Positions 7,255 through 15,707 of a stretch of 35,363 bases of DNA are shown piece by piece. This DNA is from CAYXUG01 sp964468655. Its GTDB lineage: Bacteria > Fidelibacterota > Marinisomatia > Marinisomatales > CAYXUG01. The stretch spans positions 1 through 35,363 of the forward strand of contig CAYXUG010000013.1 in the NCBI GenBank assembly GCA_964468655.1. Reading direction: 5' to 3'. Both the position numbers and the translations under genes were made by a program. How positions within the stretch are numbered: position 1 is the stretch's first letter; the number at the start of each line of letters is the position of its first letter. Under the pieces are notes generated by a model. The model worked only from the letters and a program-made list of their open reading frames with translations. It had not been told where the DNA came from and made no database searches.

Positions 7255-8775
7255 TTATTTCAACAAAATAATCTTCTGAGTTTTGGTAAAATCTTGAGTA
7301 ATCATTTTAACAATATAAATTCCCGAAGGATGGTTCTGCGCATCCCAAACCACAGTATGTACACCTGCGTTCAAATCAGTATTAATCAATTCATCAACCT
7401 TTCTTCCCATGATATCAAAAACAATTAAAGATACGTGGGAAAACTTTGGTAAACCAAACTGAATCGTTGTTTTTGGATTGAATGGATTAGGATAATTCTG
7501 TCTTAATTCAAATCTCTTAGGGATCTCAGGTGGAGAACTATCTGTGGTAGTCAGTGACAGTAATGAATAAATATAAACTCTTGATTCGTCCGTGATAATG
7601 CTATACCCACTTGTAACTATATATGTGGCTTGCGCTTCCTGCCCCGATAATATATCTAGGTCTAGTCCTATGCCTGGCACTTCTTCGCCAAAAGCCTGAT
7701 AATCTGGGACTGTGTCTACAATGGTTCCACCCTCGTAGACGTTAATAATACCCCATGCACCCATATCACTGCCTGACATGCTGACCATGAAATCATCATA
7801 TCCATCGGTGTTCAAATCACCACAAGGTGACAGCGCCCACCCAAACATATCACCGCTCTGTGTCCAATCGGGAATGGTATCCATATCCTCCCCGCCAAAA
7901 TATAAATGAACTGTGCCTATTGCCACTGACCCAACCAATATATCTGCAAAACCATCATTATTGGTATCGCCTGCTTCAGAAACTCCTGCACTGAATGGAC
8001 TTCCTGGATCAAATTCCTTATCCGGAATGCTGTCCATATCCTCGCCGCCATAATAAAGCCGTGCTATAACTCCGTTGCGAGATTCGAGACAATTACAGGG
8101 AAACCCAATAAGCACATCATCATAACCATCACCATTTACATCTCCTGCTCCTGCTACATCCACACCACAACATTCCCCTGGGTATCCTTCTATTAACAAA
8201 TCATAATTAGTATCTACAAGATTATTACCAAAATATATAAACGCTTGTCCTGTAAATTCCCAGTCACCTATTATGAAATCATCGAACCCATCGTTATTTA
8301 CATCTCCTAATCCTGCAATTGTATGGGGGAATCCAAAAGCTTCCTCCGGTGCATTTAACACAATATAAGATGTATCTGAAAAAACTGGAGCTCCAAAGTA
8401 AAGATATGCTTTTTCCGCAGCGGGACTTGAAACCAAGAAATCACCATAGCCATCATTATTCACATCTCCTGCATTTGCTATTCTGTACCCAAACCAACCA
8501 CTAGAATCAGGGGATGTGATAATGTAATCTACTGAACCGTCAAGCTCTTCACCTTGGAGAAAAATATGTACTTTCCCTGGTTGGTCATTTGGTGGAAGGT
8601 GTCGGGAACCTACAATAAAATCGTCGTATCCGTCTCCGTTAATATCTAAAGTTGCAATCGAAATACCAAAAAGATACCCTTCTTCACCCGTTAAGGTCAA
8701 TACTAGTTCAAGGGAATCTTGAGCAAATAATATTGTAAAGCTCATAAATAATATTGTTATGGTTTTAGTTCTCAT
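7255..8775 (-). CDS. Secreted FG-GAP repeat protein with T9SS sorting domain
   Basis: This 506-residue exported protein has an N-terminal signal peptide (about residues 1-18, ending LFAQ). It carries about six FG-GAP/VCBS-type calcium-binding repeats with cores such as GDVNNDGYGDFLVS and GAGDVNGDGYDDVLIG, which predict an integrin-alpha-like beta-propeller. The last 80 or so residues are a type A T9SS sorting domain (NYPNPFNPKTTIQF, then DIMGRKV and PSGIYIVKM), so it should pass the outer membrane via the Por system. Ligands are unknown; such propellers often bind surfaces or polymers. It is the first gene of the run that continues into the SCP2-like and R2lox genes. No strong Shine-Dalgarno site is visible. 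Confidence 0.92.
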   Translation of the reverse strand: MRTKTITILFMSFTILFAQDSLELVLTLTGEEGYLFGISIATLDINGDGYDDFIVGSRHLPPNDQPGKVHIFLQGEELDGSVDYIITSPDSSGWFGYRIANAGDVNNDGYGDFLVSSPAAEKAYLYFGAPVFSDTSYIVLNAPEEAFGFPHTIAGLGDVNNDGFDDFIIGDWEFTGQAFIYFGNNLVDTNYDLLIEGYPGECCGVDVAGAGDVNGDGYDDVLIGFPCNCLESRNGVIARLYYGGEDMDSIPDKEFDPGSPFSAGVSEAGDTNNDGFADILVGSVAIGTVHLYFGGEDMDTIPDWTQSGDMFGWALSPCGDLNTDGYDDFMVSMSGSDMGAWGIINVYEGGTIVDTVPDYQAFGEEVPGIGLDLDILSGQEAQATYIVTSGYSIITDESRVYIYSLLSLTTTDSSPPEIPKRFELRQNYPNPFNPKTTIQFGLPKFSHVSLIVFDIMGRKVDELINTDLNAGVHTVVWDAQNHPSGIYIVKMITQDFTKTQKIILLK

Positions 8776-8910
8776 TTCTTAACTCAAAATGTCCTCTATC
8801 TCAACAAACCTGTCATTCTTTTAATCCACTCATTTCAGATTTTAAAAAACGTAATTTGAGAGTTTTTCCTTTTTGAATACAGATAATGATAAAATAAACA
8901 TTTTCTAAAA

Positions 8911-9885
8911 TTATTCCAACCCAAACCGATCATCCAACCATGTTACAATATCAGGAGTTCCATCCCAGATAATGGAGGTGTGTGTTGCATCATCCTTCAT
9001 GACCAATGTTTTATCGTGACTTTCCGACATTTTGAATGTATCCCGCACCCTATCCGCCGGCATCACTTCATCCAATTCTCCTGAAATCAATAAAATGGGC
9101 CCACCGTACTTTTTGTAAAACATACTCAAATAATCATCGCCAATATCGAGACTCTTGAAGAAGTTCAACGAATACCTGCTTACCAATCCCTGCCCTTCAG
9201 ACATGGGTTCATCGGGCAGTACCACCTCCACCGGTTTCATCCCCGGCAGAATGAATGATGCCAGCAGTTCCAATTTGTGCAGATAAATGAAATCGGTATC
9301 CGGTGTGGGAGAGCGGTCCTTGACTTTCTTGTCTTGCTGAATCCCGCCTGCAATGAGAATCAGTCCATCCACTCTCACTTCATTAAAAACACTTAGAGTG
9401 GCCGTCCAGATATAAGTGCCGAGACTGTGTCCCACCGCGACAACTGGCAAGTCCCTGCTTTCCCTGCCTATTGTAAATTGATAAAAATCTCTGGCATCTT
9501 TTAATAGTGATGAATCAGCCGGCGCATCACCGGATTCACCTCCTGAATGTCCGTGGCCTCTGATGTCCATGAGGTAAGTGATATATCCTTCTTGAGCCAA
9601 TGAATCAGCCAGCGATAGGTACGCTTTTGCCCGAACGCCGATTCCGTGAATCACGAGAACAATCCCCAAAGGATCGGTCTGTGGCTTTACGATTGTGCAG
9701 GCAATGGGAGTGGAGTCATAAGCGTCGAAAAACCTTACTTCCGGGGTTTCTCTTTTAAGGATTGATCGGAACATATACCGGTCGTAATCTGAAATGATGA
9801 GGGGAGACGGTTTGGGTCCGCAACCGGATAAAATGAAAATAATCAGACCCCACCATGCAATTCTGAAATCTGATTTAGTTAAAAT
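8911..9885 (-). CDS. Alpha/beta hydrolase lipoprotein, lysophospholipase-like
   Basis: This protein of about 325 residues is a serine hydrolase of the Hydrolase_4/S33 type. It has an N-terminal lipoprotein signal with lipobox LSGC (lipidated Cys at about 23), an oxyanion region VIHGIGV, the DIRGHGHS segment, the nucleophile elbow GHSLG (Ser about 155), acid Asp in GELDE (about 273) and His in DATHTS (about 303). It probably cleaves acyl esters such as lysophospholipids or monoglycerides at the membrane face. No ATG gives the lipobox. TTG at 9888 does, overlapping the PspC stop as TTGA, so the true gene may extend to 9888. It ends the four-gene DUF4396-to-hydrolase run. Confidence 0.88.
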   Translation of the reverse strand: MLTKSDFRIAWWGLIIFILSGCGPKPSPLIISDYDRYMFRSILKRETPEVRFFDAYDSTPIACTIVKPQTDPLGIVLVIHGIGVRAKAYLSLADSLAQEGYITYLMDIRGHGHSGGESGDAPADSSLLKDARDFYQFTIGRESRDLPVVAVGHSLGTYIWTATLSVFNEVRVDGLILIAGGIQQDKKVKDRSPTPDTDFIYLHKLELLASFILPGMKPVEVVLPDEPMSEGQGLVSRYSLNFFKSLDIGDDYLSMFYKKYGGPILLISGELDEVMPADRVRDTFKMSESHDKTLVMKDDATHTSIIWDGTPDIVTWLDDRFGLE

Positions 9886-10103
9886 CAATCAGGCGAGTCA
9901 GCGTTGAATTGATAAGGTTGTTCGGGGACAATTATCCATGCAATTATGTAGGCAATAATTCCTCCCATGAACCAGTAGGAACAGACGGTAACTACAATAA
10001 AAATGAGGCGAATGATGACAGGATCAATATTAAAATATTCACCGATCCCAGCACATACACCTGCAATCTTACCTTCACGTGTATTTCGGTAGAGTTGCTT
10101 CAT
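9885..10103 (-). CDS. PspC-domain membrane protein
   Basis: This 72-residue protein consists almost wholly of a PspC domain: an N-terminal KQLYRNTREGKIAGVCAGIG, then EYFNIDPVIIRLIF and a hydrophobic segment ending AWIIVPEQP. In enterobacteria PspC is an inner-membrane sensor of the phage-shock response; small stand-alone PspC proteins are common elsewhere and their role in envelope stress is presumed. The stop overlaps the downstream hydrolase start. Thirteen bases upstream is the stop of a 45-residue charged ORF. A paralogue with very similar organisation is at 21693-21929. Confidence 0.92.
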   Translation of the reverse strand: MKQLYRNTREGKIAGVCAGIGEYFNIDPVIIRLIFIVVTVCSYWFMGGIIAYIIAWIIVPEQPYQFNADSPD

Positions 10104-10116
10104 GGTTTACCTATAT

Positions 10117-10254
10117 TTAATTTTCACGGTTTCTTCTCTCTACAGTTAATCTTCTGTCTCCACCATTTCTGCGGTTTTGTTCAACAGGAACCTCTTTTTC
10201 CCGTTTATCTGGGTTAACTCTTCTATCTTTATTTCTTCTTTCAGTTTCAGTCAT
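10117..10254 (-). CDS. Small highly charged protein of 45 residues
   Basis: A short ORF starts with ATG at 10254, with GGAGG 5 bases upstream, and ends with TAA at 10117. The 45-residue product begins MTETERRNKDRR and is dominated by Arg, Lys, Glu and Asn. RRN/DRR-type motifs recur (QNRRNGGDRRLTVERRN), and it has no hydrophobic segment. I do not recognise a family. It lies in an otherwise unexplained 170-base gap between the DUF4396 gene and PspC, on the same strand, 19 bases from one and 13 from the other, so it fits an operon member. Such Arg/Lys-rich proteins may bind nucleic acid or acidic lipid head groups, but that is a guess. Confidence 0.6.
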   Translation of the reverse strand: MTETERRNKDRRVNPDKREKEVPVEQNRRNGGDRRLTVERRNREN

Positions 10255-10273
10255 TTTTCCTCCGGGTAAGTTT

Positions 10274-10759
10274 TTAATGAATATGACGAATTCCTCTTTT
10301 TACCATGACAAAATTTACGGGATAAGCAGCACAAAATCCTGCAACAAGAGCAAATCCCATTCCGAGCCAGAATATACCGTCAGTAAAACCGGCTTCCATC
10401 ACACCGGGAGTGTAAACTTCCACCAGTACTTCGGCCGTTTCCATCACAAGAATACTCAACCCCTCAGCCATGAGCACCTGTTTAATTGCATGTGCAAAGG
10501 GAAGTTTGGCTTTTAAAAGCGGCTTCATACCCAAAATAAAACCCATGACAAATCCAAACAGAACTGCCAAAACAAGTGTTTGTGTATTTGATAAAAGTAG
10601 GGCTTTTCCGATCATCATACCGATGACTTCTCCTAAACCGCACCCCATAAGACAGTGAAATGTGGCGCTTGCAGCCAACCGTCCATAAGATTCAGATTCT
10701 TCATGATGGTGGTGATCATGTTGTTGATCGTGAATATGCTGGTTCGTTTTTTCTTCCAT
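10274..10759 (-). CDS. DUF4396-like membrane protein with His-rich N-terminus
   Basis: This 161-residue protein opens with a cytosolic or periplasmic His-rich tail (HIHDQQHDHHHHEE, residues about 8-21). It then has about four hydrophobic segments with conserved ATFHCLMGCGLGEVIGMMIG, matching the DUF4396 family as I recall it (Cys and His in the first helix). His-rich tails in small membrane proteins usually bind transition metals, so a role in copper or other metal handling is plausible but unproven. An AGGA Shine-Dalgarno lies 10 bases upstream. It is divergent from the TonB-dependent receptor at 10907, with 147 bases between them, and is the first gene of the run through the 45-residue protein, PspC and the hydrolase. 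Confidence 0.8.
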   Translation of the reverse strand: MEEKTNQHIHDQQHDHHHHEESESYGRLAASATFHCLMGCGLGEVIGMMIGKALLLSNTQTLVLAVLFGFVMGFILGMKPLLKAKLPFAHAIKQVLMAEGLSILVMETAEVLVEVYTPGVMEAGFTDGIFWLGMGFALVAGFCAAYPVNFVMVKRGIRHIH

Positions 10760-10906
10760 TTGAATTAAATCCTGTTAAATAAATCAAAAAATTGTTAACT
10801 TCGCTCTCTTTTTTGTTGGTCTTGAATCAACAGAAAATACACTTGTTTACAGAACTTTGTCCATTTTAATTATTACAAACAGAATTATTACAAAAAATGA
10901 TCTAAG

Positions 10907-13471
10907 ATGAAAAATTTCATTCTAATTGCCTTGGTTATTTCCTTATTTACTGACCTTTCATCAGCCCAAAAATGGGAAGTGCAAAAAATGCCGGCAATCG
11001 GCGTTGTCTCTGGAATAGTCATTGATGACGTTTCAGGGAAACCGGTTCAGTACGCCTCAGTTACTCTTATTCAGCAACAAAATGACGAAATAATTACAGG
11101 GGGTATTACAAACGAGGACGGAATGTTTGAAATCAGAGAGGTCCCTTCTGGTCGCTACATGGTAACAGTTGAATTCATTGGATATGAAAAAATCACTATC
11201 GAATCAGTCAAAATTTCTCCCGGCAAAGGAAACAGCGTCAAAAAGAATTTGGGTGTGATTAAAATGTCACTTAGCGCTGTACAAATGGAAGAATTGACCG
11301 TTATAGGTGATCTGCCGGAGATCGTACACACTTCCGATAAACTCATTTATGTCGTTGATAAAAGTTTAACAGTTCAGGGAGGCACAGCGGAAGATGTGCT
11401 AAATAATGTTCCCATGGTGACTGTAGATCAGGATGGAGAAGTCTCTTTGCGAGGAAATCCCAATGTCAAATTGCTGGTGAACGGTCGCCCCAACCGCACA
11501 GGACATGAATCAAATAATGTAGATAATATTCCCGCCTCACTTATTGAAAAGGTTGAAGTCATTACTTCCCCTTCTGCAAAATATGACCCTGAGGGTATGG
11601 CAGGTATTATCAATATTGTTCTGAAAAAAGATAAGTATGAAGGATTGAACGGTACCATAAAACTCAACGGTAAACACAATTCCAACAACAGTTTTAACGA
11701 CTTGAACGGATTGACTGCTTATGGAAATTACAAAAGAGAGAAATGGAATATTTATTCTTCTTACAATTTAAATAACCGAATAAGAAAAGTCGATGGCTAT
11801 AGGGGTGTTTATACCACCTATTTGGCTACGGATTCATCTAATGATTCGATTTACTTCACATTTGATGATGAAGCTGATAAGCAAATTCATTCATTTCAGC
11901 TGGGGACAGACTATTCAATCAATGAACAGCTTATTTTAAACGGGGAACTCAATTACAGGGATTTTGGACACACAGGTATAGAGTTGGAAAATAATTACTA
12001 TGATGAAGAGGGTGATTATTTATCTGAACTCACTCAACGCAAAGTAAACGAAATTGATTTTGGGGATAACTATAACATCGAGGGGATTTTCGAAATTAAT
12101 AAAACTTATGATAATCCCGATCGTGAATTCAATTTTTCAATCAGTAATGAATTTAAAAAACACCAGGAATATGAAATCCTTAATGAGTCCACTCTCGATT
12201 CCACATCAATCATGGAAGAATTTTATTCCACTGAAATTGATTTGTCTTATAAACATCCTTTGAATGATAAATCAAATTTTCAATTTGGCTATGACGGAAA
12301 ATATAAAACAAGTGATGAAAAAATGAATTTTCAAATTCATGACGAAGGTGATTCACTTTTTACCGGAATAAACAAACTGGGATACCATAGAAATATTCAT
12401 GGGTTGTTTATTGAGTTTGACCAAAAATTAAATGAATCGTTTAGTATAAAACCCGGTCTTCGATATGAATATGTAGATAAAAATATCTCATTTAATTCTG
12501 TTCACGATACAAGCAGCAGCGATTTTATTTATGCTGAGATACTGAATTCACTTGAAGATTCAACTTATATCGATGATTATTTTAGTCTATATCCCAGTTT
12601 ACACTTAACCTATAATATTTCTGAAAAGAAAAGTTTTCAGTTCAGCATGAGCAGGCGGGTCAATCGTCCCGGTTCTCGGGGACATGGTGGCGGTTCACGT
12701 CAGATAAGACCATTTCCCCGAGATGTATATTCAGAAAGTTTTATTTTTATGGGAAATCCCTTCCTGAAACCTGAATATTCCAATCAATATGAACTTTCCT
12801 TCAAAAGTCCCATCCCCATGGGATTTGCCTATCTTAATCTGTATTATCATCAGCTCGAAGATGTCATCGAATGGTATGATGATGACCGCTATGAAAACAG
12901 CGATGTTCTCACATTCTGGAATGCAGATTCAGGTAAAAATATGGGATTTGAATTTTTCACCATGATTATGGGGCAGACCTTTGGCGGGGGGTATAATCTG
13001 AGTAAACTGGATGATCCTTCTGGTGATTACGAACTCAATGGAAATAGTCAACGGTTCATGCTTTACAACCGGATCAGTTTGCCGGAAAAGTACATCAAAC
13101 TTTTCAGTTTTGAATTCGGTTTTTTCTTTATGAAGATAACCGTCCCGGGCGGTGATTTATTCGGATCAAAAGGTACCCTGTGGGCGAATACAGCACTTTC
13201 AAAATCATTTATGGATGAAAGCATAACTTTTTCACTGGGAATCAACAATTTGTTCGATAGCGGCGGATTTCGAATGAAACGAACTAAACCGCTGTATGAT
13301 GATAATGGAATTAAATATGCAAGTGAATTTACGGATGTTGAGACTCATCGCGGCGGAAGAACATTCACTCTGAGCATCAAATACAATTTCGGTCAAATGC
13401 AAGAGGAAAAAAGAAATTTAAAACGAACCATGGAACGGGGTAATGAAGGTGAAATGGATATGGGGTATTAA
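10907..13471 (+). CDS. TonB-dependent outer-membrane receptor
   Basis: This 854-residue outer-membrane protein starts with a signal peptide (about residues 1-20, ending SSAQ). Next come a CarboxypepD_reg-like beta-sandwich (about 32-115; SGIVIDDVSGKPVQYASV), a plug domain (about 130-240; VEVITSPSAKYDPEGMAGI) and a long beta-barrel of the OMP_b-brl_3 type, with FIFMGNPFLKPEYSNQYELSF near residue 620. The protein ends in an acidic and basic tail after the last barrel strand. It probably imports a ligand using TonB energy; the ligand is not evident. No SusD partner is adjacent, which argues against a classical glycan SusCD pair. The divergent DUF4396 gene hints at metal. A strong intrinsic terminator follows at 13570-13599. 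Confidence 0.93.
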   Translation: MKNFILIALVISLFTDLSSAQKWEVQKMPAIGVVSGIVIDDVSGKPVQYASVTLIQQQNDEIITGGITNEDGMFEIREVPSGRYMVTVEFIGYEKITIESVKISPGKGNSVKKNLGVIKMSLSAVQMEELTVIGDLPEIVHTSDKLIYVVDKSLTVQGGTAEDVLNNVPMVTVDQDGEVSLRGNPNVKLLVNGRPNRTGHESNNVDNIPASLIEKVEVITSPSAKYDPEGMAGIINIVLKKDKYEGLNGTIKLNGKHNSNNSFNDLNGLTAYGNYKREKWNIYSSYNLNNRIRKVDGYRGVYTTYLATDSSNDSIYFTFDDEADKQIHSFQLGTDYSINEQLILNGELNYRDFGHTGIELENNYYDEEGDYLSELTQRKVNEIDFGDNYNIEGIFEINKTYDNPDREFNFSISNEFKKHQEYEILNESTLDSTSIMEEFYSTEIDLSYKHPLNDKSNFQFGYDGKYKTSDEKMNFQIHDEGDSLFTGINKLGYHRNIHGLFIEFDQKLNESFSIKPGLRYEYVDKNISFNSVHDTSSSDFIYAEILNSLEDSTYIDDYFSLYPSLHLTYNISEKKSFQFSMSRRVNRPGSRGHGGGSRQIRPFPRDVYSESFIFMGNPFLKPEYSNQYELSFKSPIPMGFAYLNLYYHQLEDVIEWYDDDRYENSDVLTFWNADSGKNMGFEFFTMIMGQTFGGGYNLSKLDDPSGDYELNGNSQRFMLYNRISLPEKYIKLFSFEFGFFFMKITVPGGDLFGSKGTLWANTALSKSFMDESITFSLGINNLFDSGGFRMKRTKPLYDDNGIKYASEFTDVETHRGGRTFTLSIKYNFGQMQEEKRNLKRTMERGNEGEMDMGY

Positions 13472-13569
13472 TTCAAATTACAAATTAAATGTTAAAAAAC
13501 TTTCACCACCATTCCCACCCGTATACATTCGGCGGACAAGTATGGCGGGATTAATCAGTTCTGAATCAA

Positions 13570-13599
13570 AAACGGGCTTAAACCCGTTTCTTTTTTTTT
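13570..13599 (+). terminator. Intrinsic terminator of the TonB-receptor gene
   Basis: AAACGGG (13570-13576) pairs with CCCGTTT (13583-13589) around CTTAAA. A C and nine consecutive T follow, which is a textbook rho-independent terminator on the plus strand about 100 bases past the receptor stop. Confidence 0.88.
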
Positions 13600-13608
13600 A
13601 ATTATTGA

Positions 13609-13628
13609 CCCCGACGTAAACGTCGGGG
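13609..13628. repeat. Perfect GC-rich palindrome
   Basis: CCCCGACGT (13609-13617) and ACGTCGGGG (13620-13628) form a perfect 9-bp inverted repeat around two A. It lies between the receptor terminator and the end of the transaldolase gene (convergent). There is no T-run, so it looks like a REP-type palindrome or an aid to mRNA 3'-end stability. Confidence 0.7.
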
Positions 13629-13671
13629 CTATAATTCCATAAATTCTTAGAGATGATTACTTTCAAGGGTA

Positions 13672-14337
13672 TTAAAATTGAAAATCCGGATTTTCAGAAA
13701 CAAACTGTTCCCAGTCCGCCAGAAAATTTTTCAATCCCTTGTCTGTCAAAGGGTGTTTCAGCATTTCGCCTAAAATGGATGGCGGCATGGTACCTACATC
13801 AGCCCCGATTTTTGCAGACTTAACCACATGATCAAGATTCCGGATGCTTGCCACAAGAATTTGCGTGTGAAAATCGTAATGGGAATATATTTGCTTTATT
13901 TCTTCAATGAGTTCCATTCCATCTTCGCCAATATCATCCAGTCTGCCAACAAAGGGACTCACATATCTCGCTCCTGCTTTTGCTGCCAATACCGCCTGAG
14001 ACGGTGAAAAACAAAGTGTTACATTCACCGGTATTCCTCCTGAAGTTAAACTCTTGCAAGCTTTCAACCCATCCGGTGTCATGGGGCATTTCACCACTAC
14101 ATGTTCTCCGTACTCCCTTAACCTTTTTCCTTCTTCGATCATTCCATCGTATTCAGTACTCACCACTTCCAGACTTATATCACCTTTTACAATTTTGCAG
14201 ATTTCTGCCATTTGTTTTTTGGGAGCAATCCCCTCCTTGGCAAGGAGAGACGGATTGGTGGTAATGCCGTCAACCAGCCCCATATCGTTATACTTTTTAA
14301 TTTCTTCTATATTTGCTGTATCGAGAAATATCTTCAT
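13672..14337 (-). CDS. fsa: Fructose-6-phosphate aldolase/transaldolase (short type)
   Basis: This 221-residue protein is of the compact transaldolase subfamily (FSA/TalC; about 215-220 residues). Key features: MKIFLDTANIEEI, GITTNPSLLAKEG, the Schiff-base lysine in VVVKCPMTPDG (K83), NVTLCFSPSQA, GRLDDIGEDG, ILVASIRN and GADVGTMP. Enzymes of this type either cleave or form fructose 6-phosphate from dihydroxyacetone and glyceraldehyde 3-phosphate, or act as true transaldolases in the pentose phosphate pathway; sequence inspection alone does not separate them. GGAG lies 8 bases before the ATG. Upstream, separated by 15 bases, is the DUF4097 gene on the same strand. Confidence 0.94.
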   Translation of the reverse strand: MKIFLDTANIEEIKKYNDMGLVDGITTNPSLLAKEGIAPKKQMAEICKIVKGDISLEVVSTEYDGMIEEGKRLREYGEHVVVKCPMTPDGLKACKSLTSGGIPVNVTLCFSPSQAVLAAKAGARYVSPFVGRLDDIGEDGMELIEEIKQIYSHYDFHTQILVASIRNLDHVVKSAKIGADVGTMPPSILGEMLKHPLTDKGLKNFLADWEQFVSENPDFQF

Positions 14338-14352
14338 TTTACTACTCCATTT

Positions 14353-15228
14353 TCATTCTGATTTTTTCACGGTTACATCACCGCTTCCGGTTCTTATTTT
14401 TAACAATTCTCCTCCATTACCAACAATTGCTTCCAGCTTATCTTCCTTCATCTCATTTGGATTCAGGGTAACAGTAAATCCTGAAAGGTTAATATCTCCT
14501 GATCCCGTTTTAATATCAATATCAAATCCAATTTCTTCAAAAACTTTCACAGACACTTCACCTGATCCTGTTTTTATTGTCCATGGATGATTTATAACAC
14601 CTGAAATCCCCACATCTCCACTGCCAGCCGTGCATGACAAACCGCTATTTGCATTTTCAACTTCAATACTTCCTGAACCGGTTGAAATATCACAATCACC
14701 ACCTTCAGAAAAATTTACCGATACATCACCACTGCCTGCATCAATTTTCATTTCCCCTTCCACCGATTCAATTTCTACATCCCCGGAACCTACTGTTATA
14801 TCAAGCGCAGTTGTTATATTTGTAATCGATATGTCACCTGAGCCGTTTGCTGCCTCTATAGTTGTATTGAACGGAACACGGATTTTATAATCGATATAAA
14901 CTTTTTTTGAATCTTTTTTATCTATCAATGCTATATCAACAAGATTCCCCTCTTGAATGACAGGTGGATTATTGACAATTTCATCAGCAATCCTGTTTGC
15001 ATCTTTTTGCATTGCTTTATTTTTCATAAAAACTTTTCCCACAACGTAAATTTCATCAATATCCGCACCCTTAATAACAACATCACCTTCGCTGTTCTTC
15101 AACTTCAATGCTGCTTCAGTTCCAGCTGAAAAGCTTAGTTTAAATTCACCAACTGCTTCCTTTGCTTCACCGTACGATAATAAAATTCCCAAAAAAATGA
15201 AAATAGAAATTAGTTTACTTTTTTTCAT
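14353..15228 (-). CDS. DUF4097-family beta-repeat exported protein
   Basis: This 291-residue protein has a signal peptide (about residues 1-22) followed by a repetitive right-handed beta-solenoid-like body. The motif GSGD[VI] recurs seven or more times (GSGDVEIESV, GSGDVSVNFS, GSGDVGISGV, GSGEVSVKVF, GSGDINLSG and others), about 20-23 residues apart. This is the DUF4097 'putative adhesin' pattern. The function of the family is not established; it is often found beside membrane or regulatory proteins. AAGGAG lies 7 bases before the ATG. It is followed on the same strand by the transaldolase gene. Confidence 0.9.
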   Translation of the reverse strand: MKKSKLISIFIFLGILLSYGEAKEAVGEFKLSFSAGTEAALKLKNSEGDVVIKGADIDEIYVVGKVFMKNKAMQKDANRIADEIVNNPPVIQEGNLVDIALIDKKDSKKVYIDYKIRVPFNTTIEAANGSGDISITNITTALDITVGSGDVEIESVEGEMKIDAGSGDVSVNFSEGGDCDISTGSGSIEVENANSGLSCTAGSGDVGISGVINHPWTIKTGSGEVSVKVFEEIGFDIDIKTGSGDINLSGFTVTLNPNEMKEDKLEAIVGNGGELLKIRTGSGDVTVKKSE

Positions 15229-15266
15229 AATAGTCTCCTTTATGAGTTAATGACCAACCCTATTTG

Positions 15267-15698
15267 TCAAGATGCAAACAGCATATTATTATTTACAAAG
15301 GATTTAAACTCCAGCGCATTCCCGCTGGGGTCAAGAATAAATAGTGTTGCCTGTTCGCCCACTTCTCCTTTAAAACGGATATGCGGTTCAATTAAAAACT
15401 GTATACCATTCTGTTTCAATCTATCAGAAAATAAATACCATTCTTCCCAAGGCAGCACCAGTCCAAAATGCCTCACAGGAACGCTATCACCGTCCACTTT
15501 ATTTGTAAGTGCGTTACTTACTTCTTCCGGTTTGAGGTGAGCAGAAATCTGATGACCAAAAAAATTAAAATCAATCCATTTATCAGAACGGCGCCCGACA
15601 CGGCAGCCGATGACATCCGTGAAAAATTTCTCTGTCTCTGAAATATCGTTTACAGGAAATGCAAGATGGAAAAGTGGTTGTTTTTCAGCCAAGCTCAA
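15267..15698 (-). CDS. VOC-family protein (predicted extradiol-dioxygenase-like)
   Basis: This protein of about 143 residues has the vicinal-oxygen-chelate fold pattern: FHLAFPVNDI, then GCRVGRRSDKWIDFNFFGHQISAHL, as in COG3565 predicted dioxygenases. Likely metal ligands are H11, H76 (in VRHFGLVLP) and E129 (in NALEFK). Substrate unknown. There is no ATG at the N-terminus. The options are TTG at 15698 or TTG two codons later (15692); the AAGGA upstream fits the second better. It follows the DUF1028-dockerin gene by about 9 bases on the same strand. Confidence 0.87.
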   Translation of the reverse strand: MSLAEKQPLFHLAFPVNDISETEKFFTDVIGCRVGRRSDKWIDFNFFGHQISAHLKPEEVSNALTNKVDGDSVPVRHFGLVLPWEEWYLFSDRLKQNGIQFLIEPHIRFKGEVGEQATLFILDPSGNALEFKSFVNNNMLFAS

Positions 15699-15707
15699 TT
15701 CCTTATA

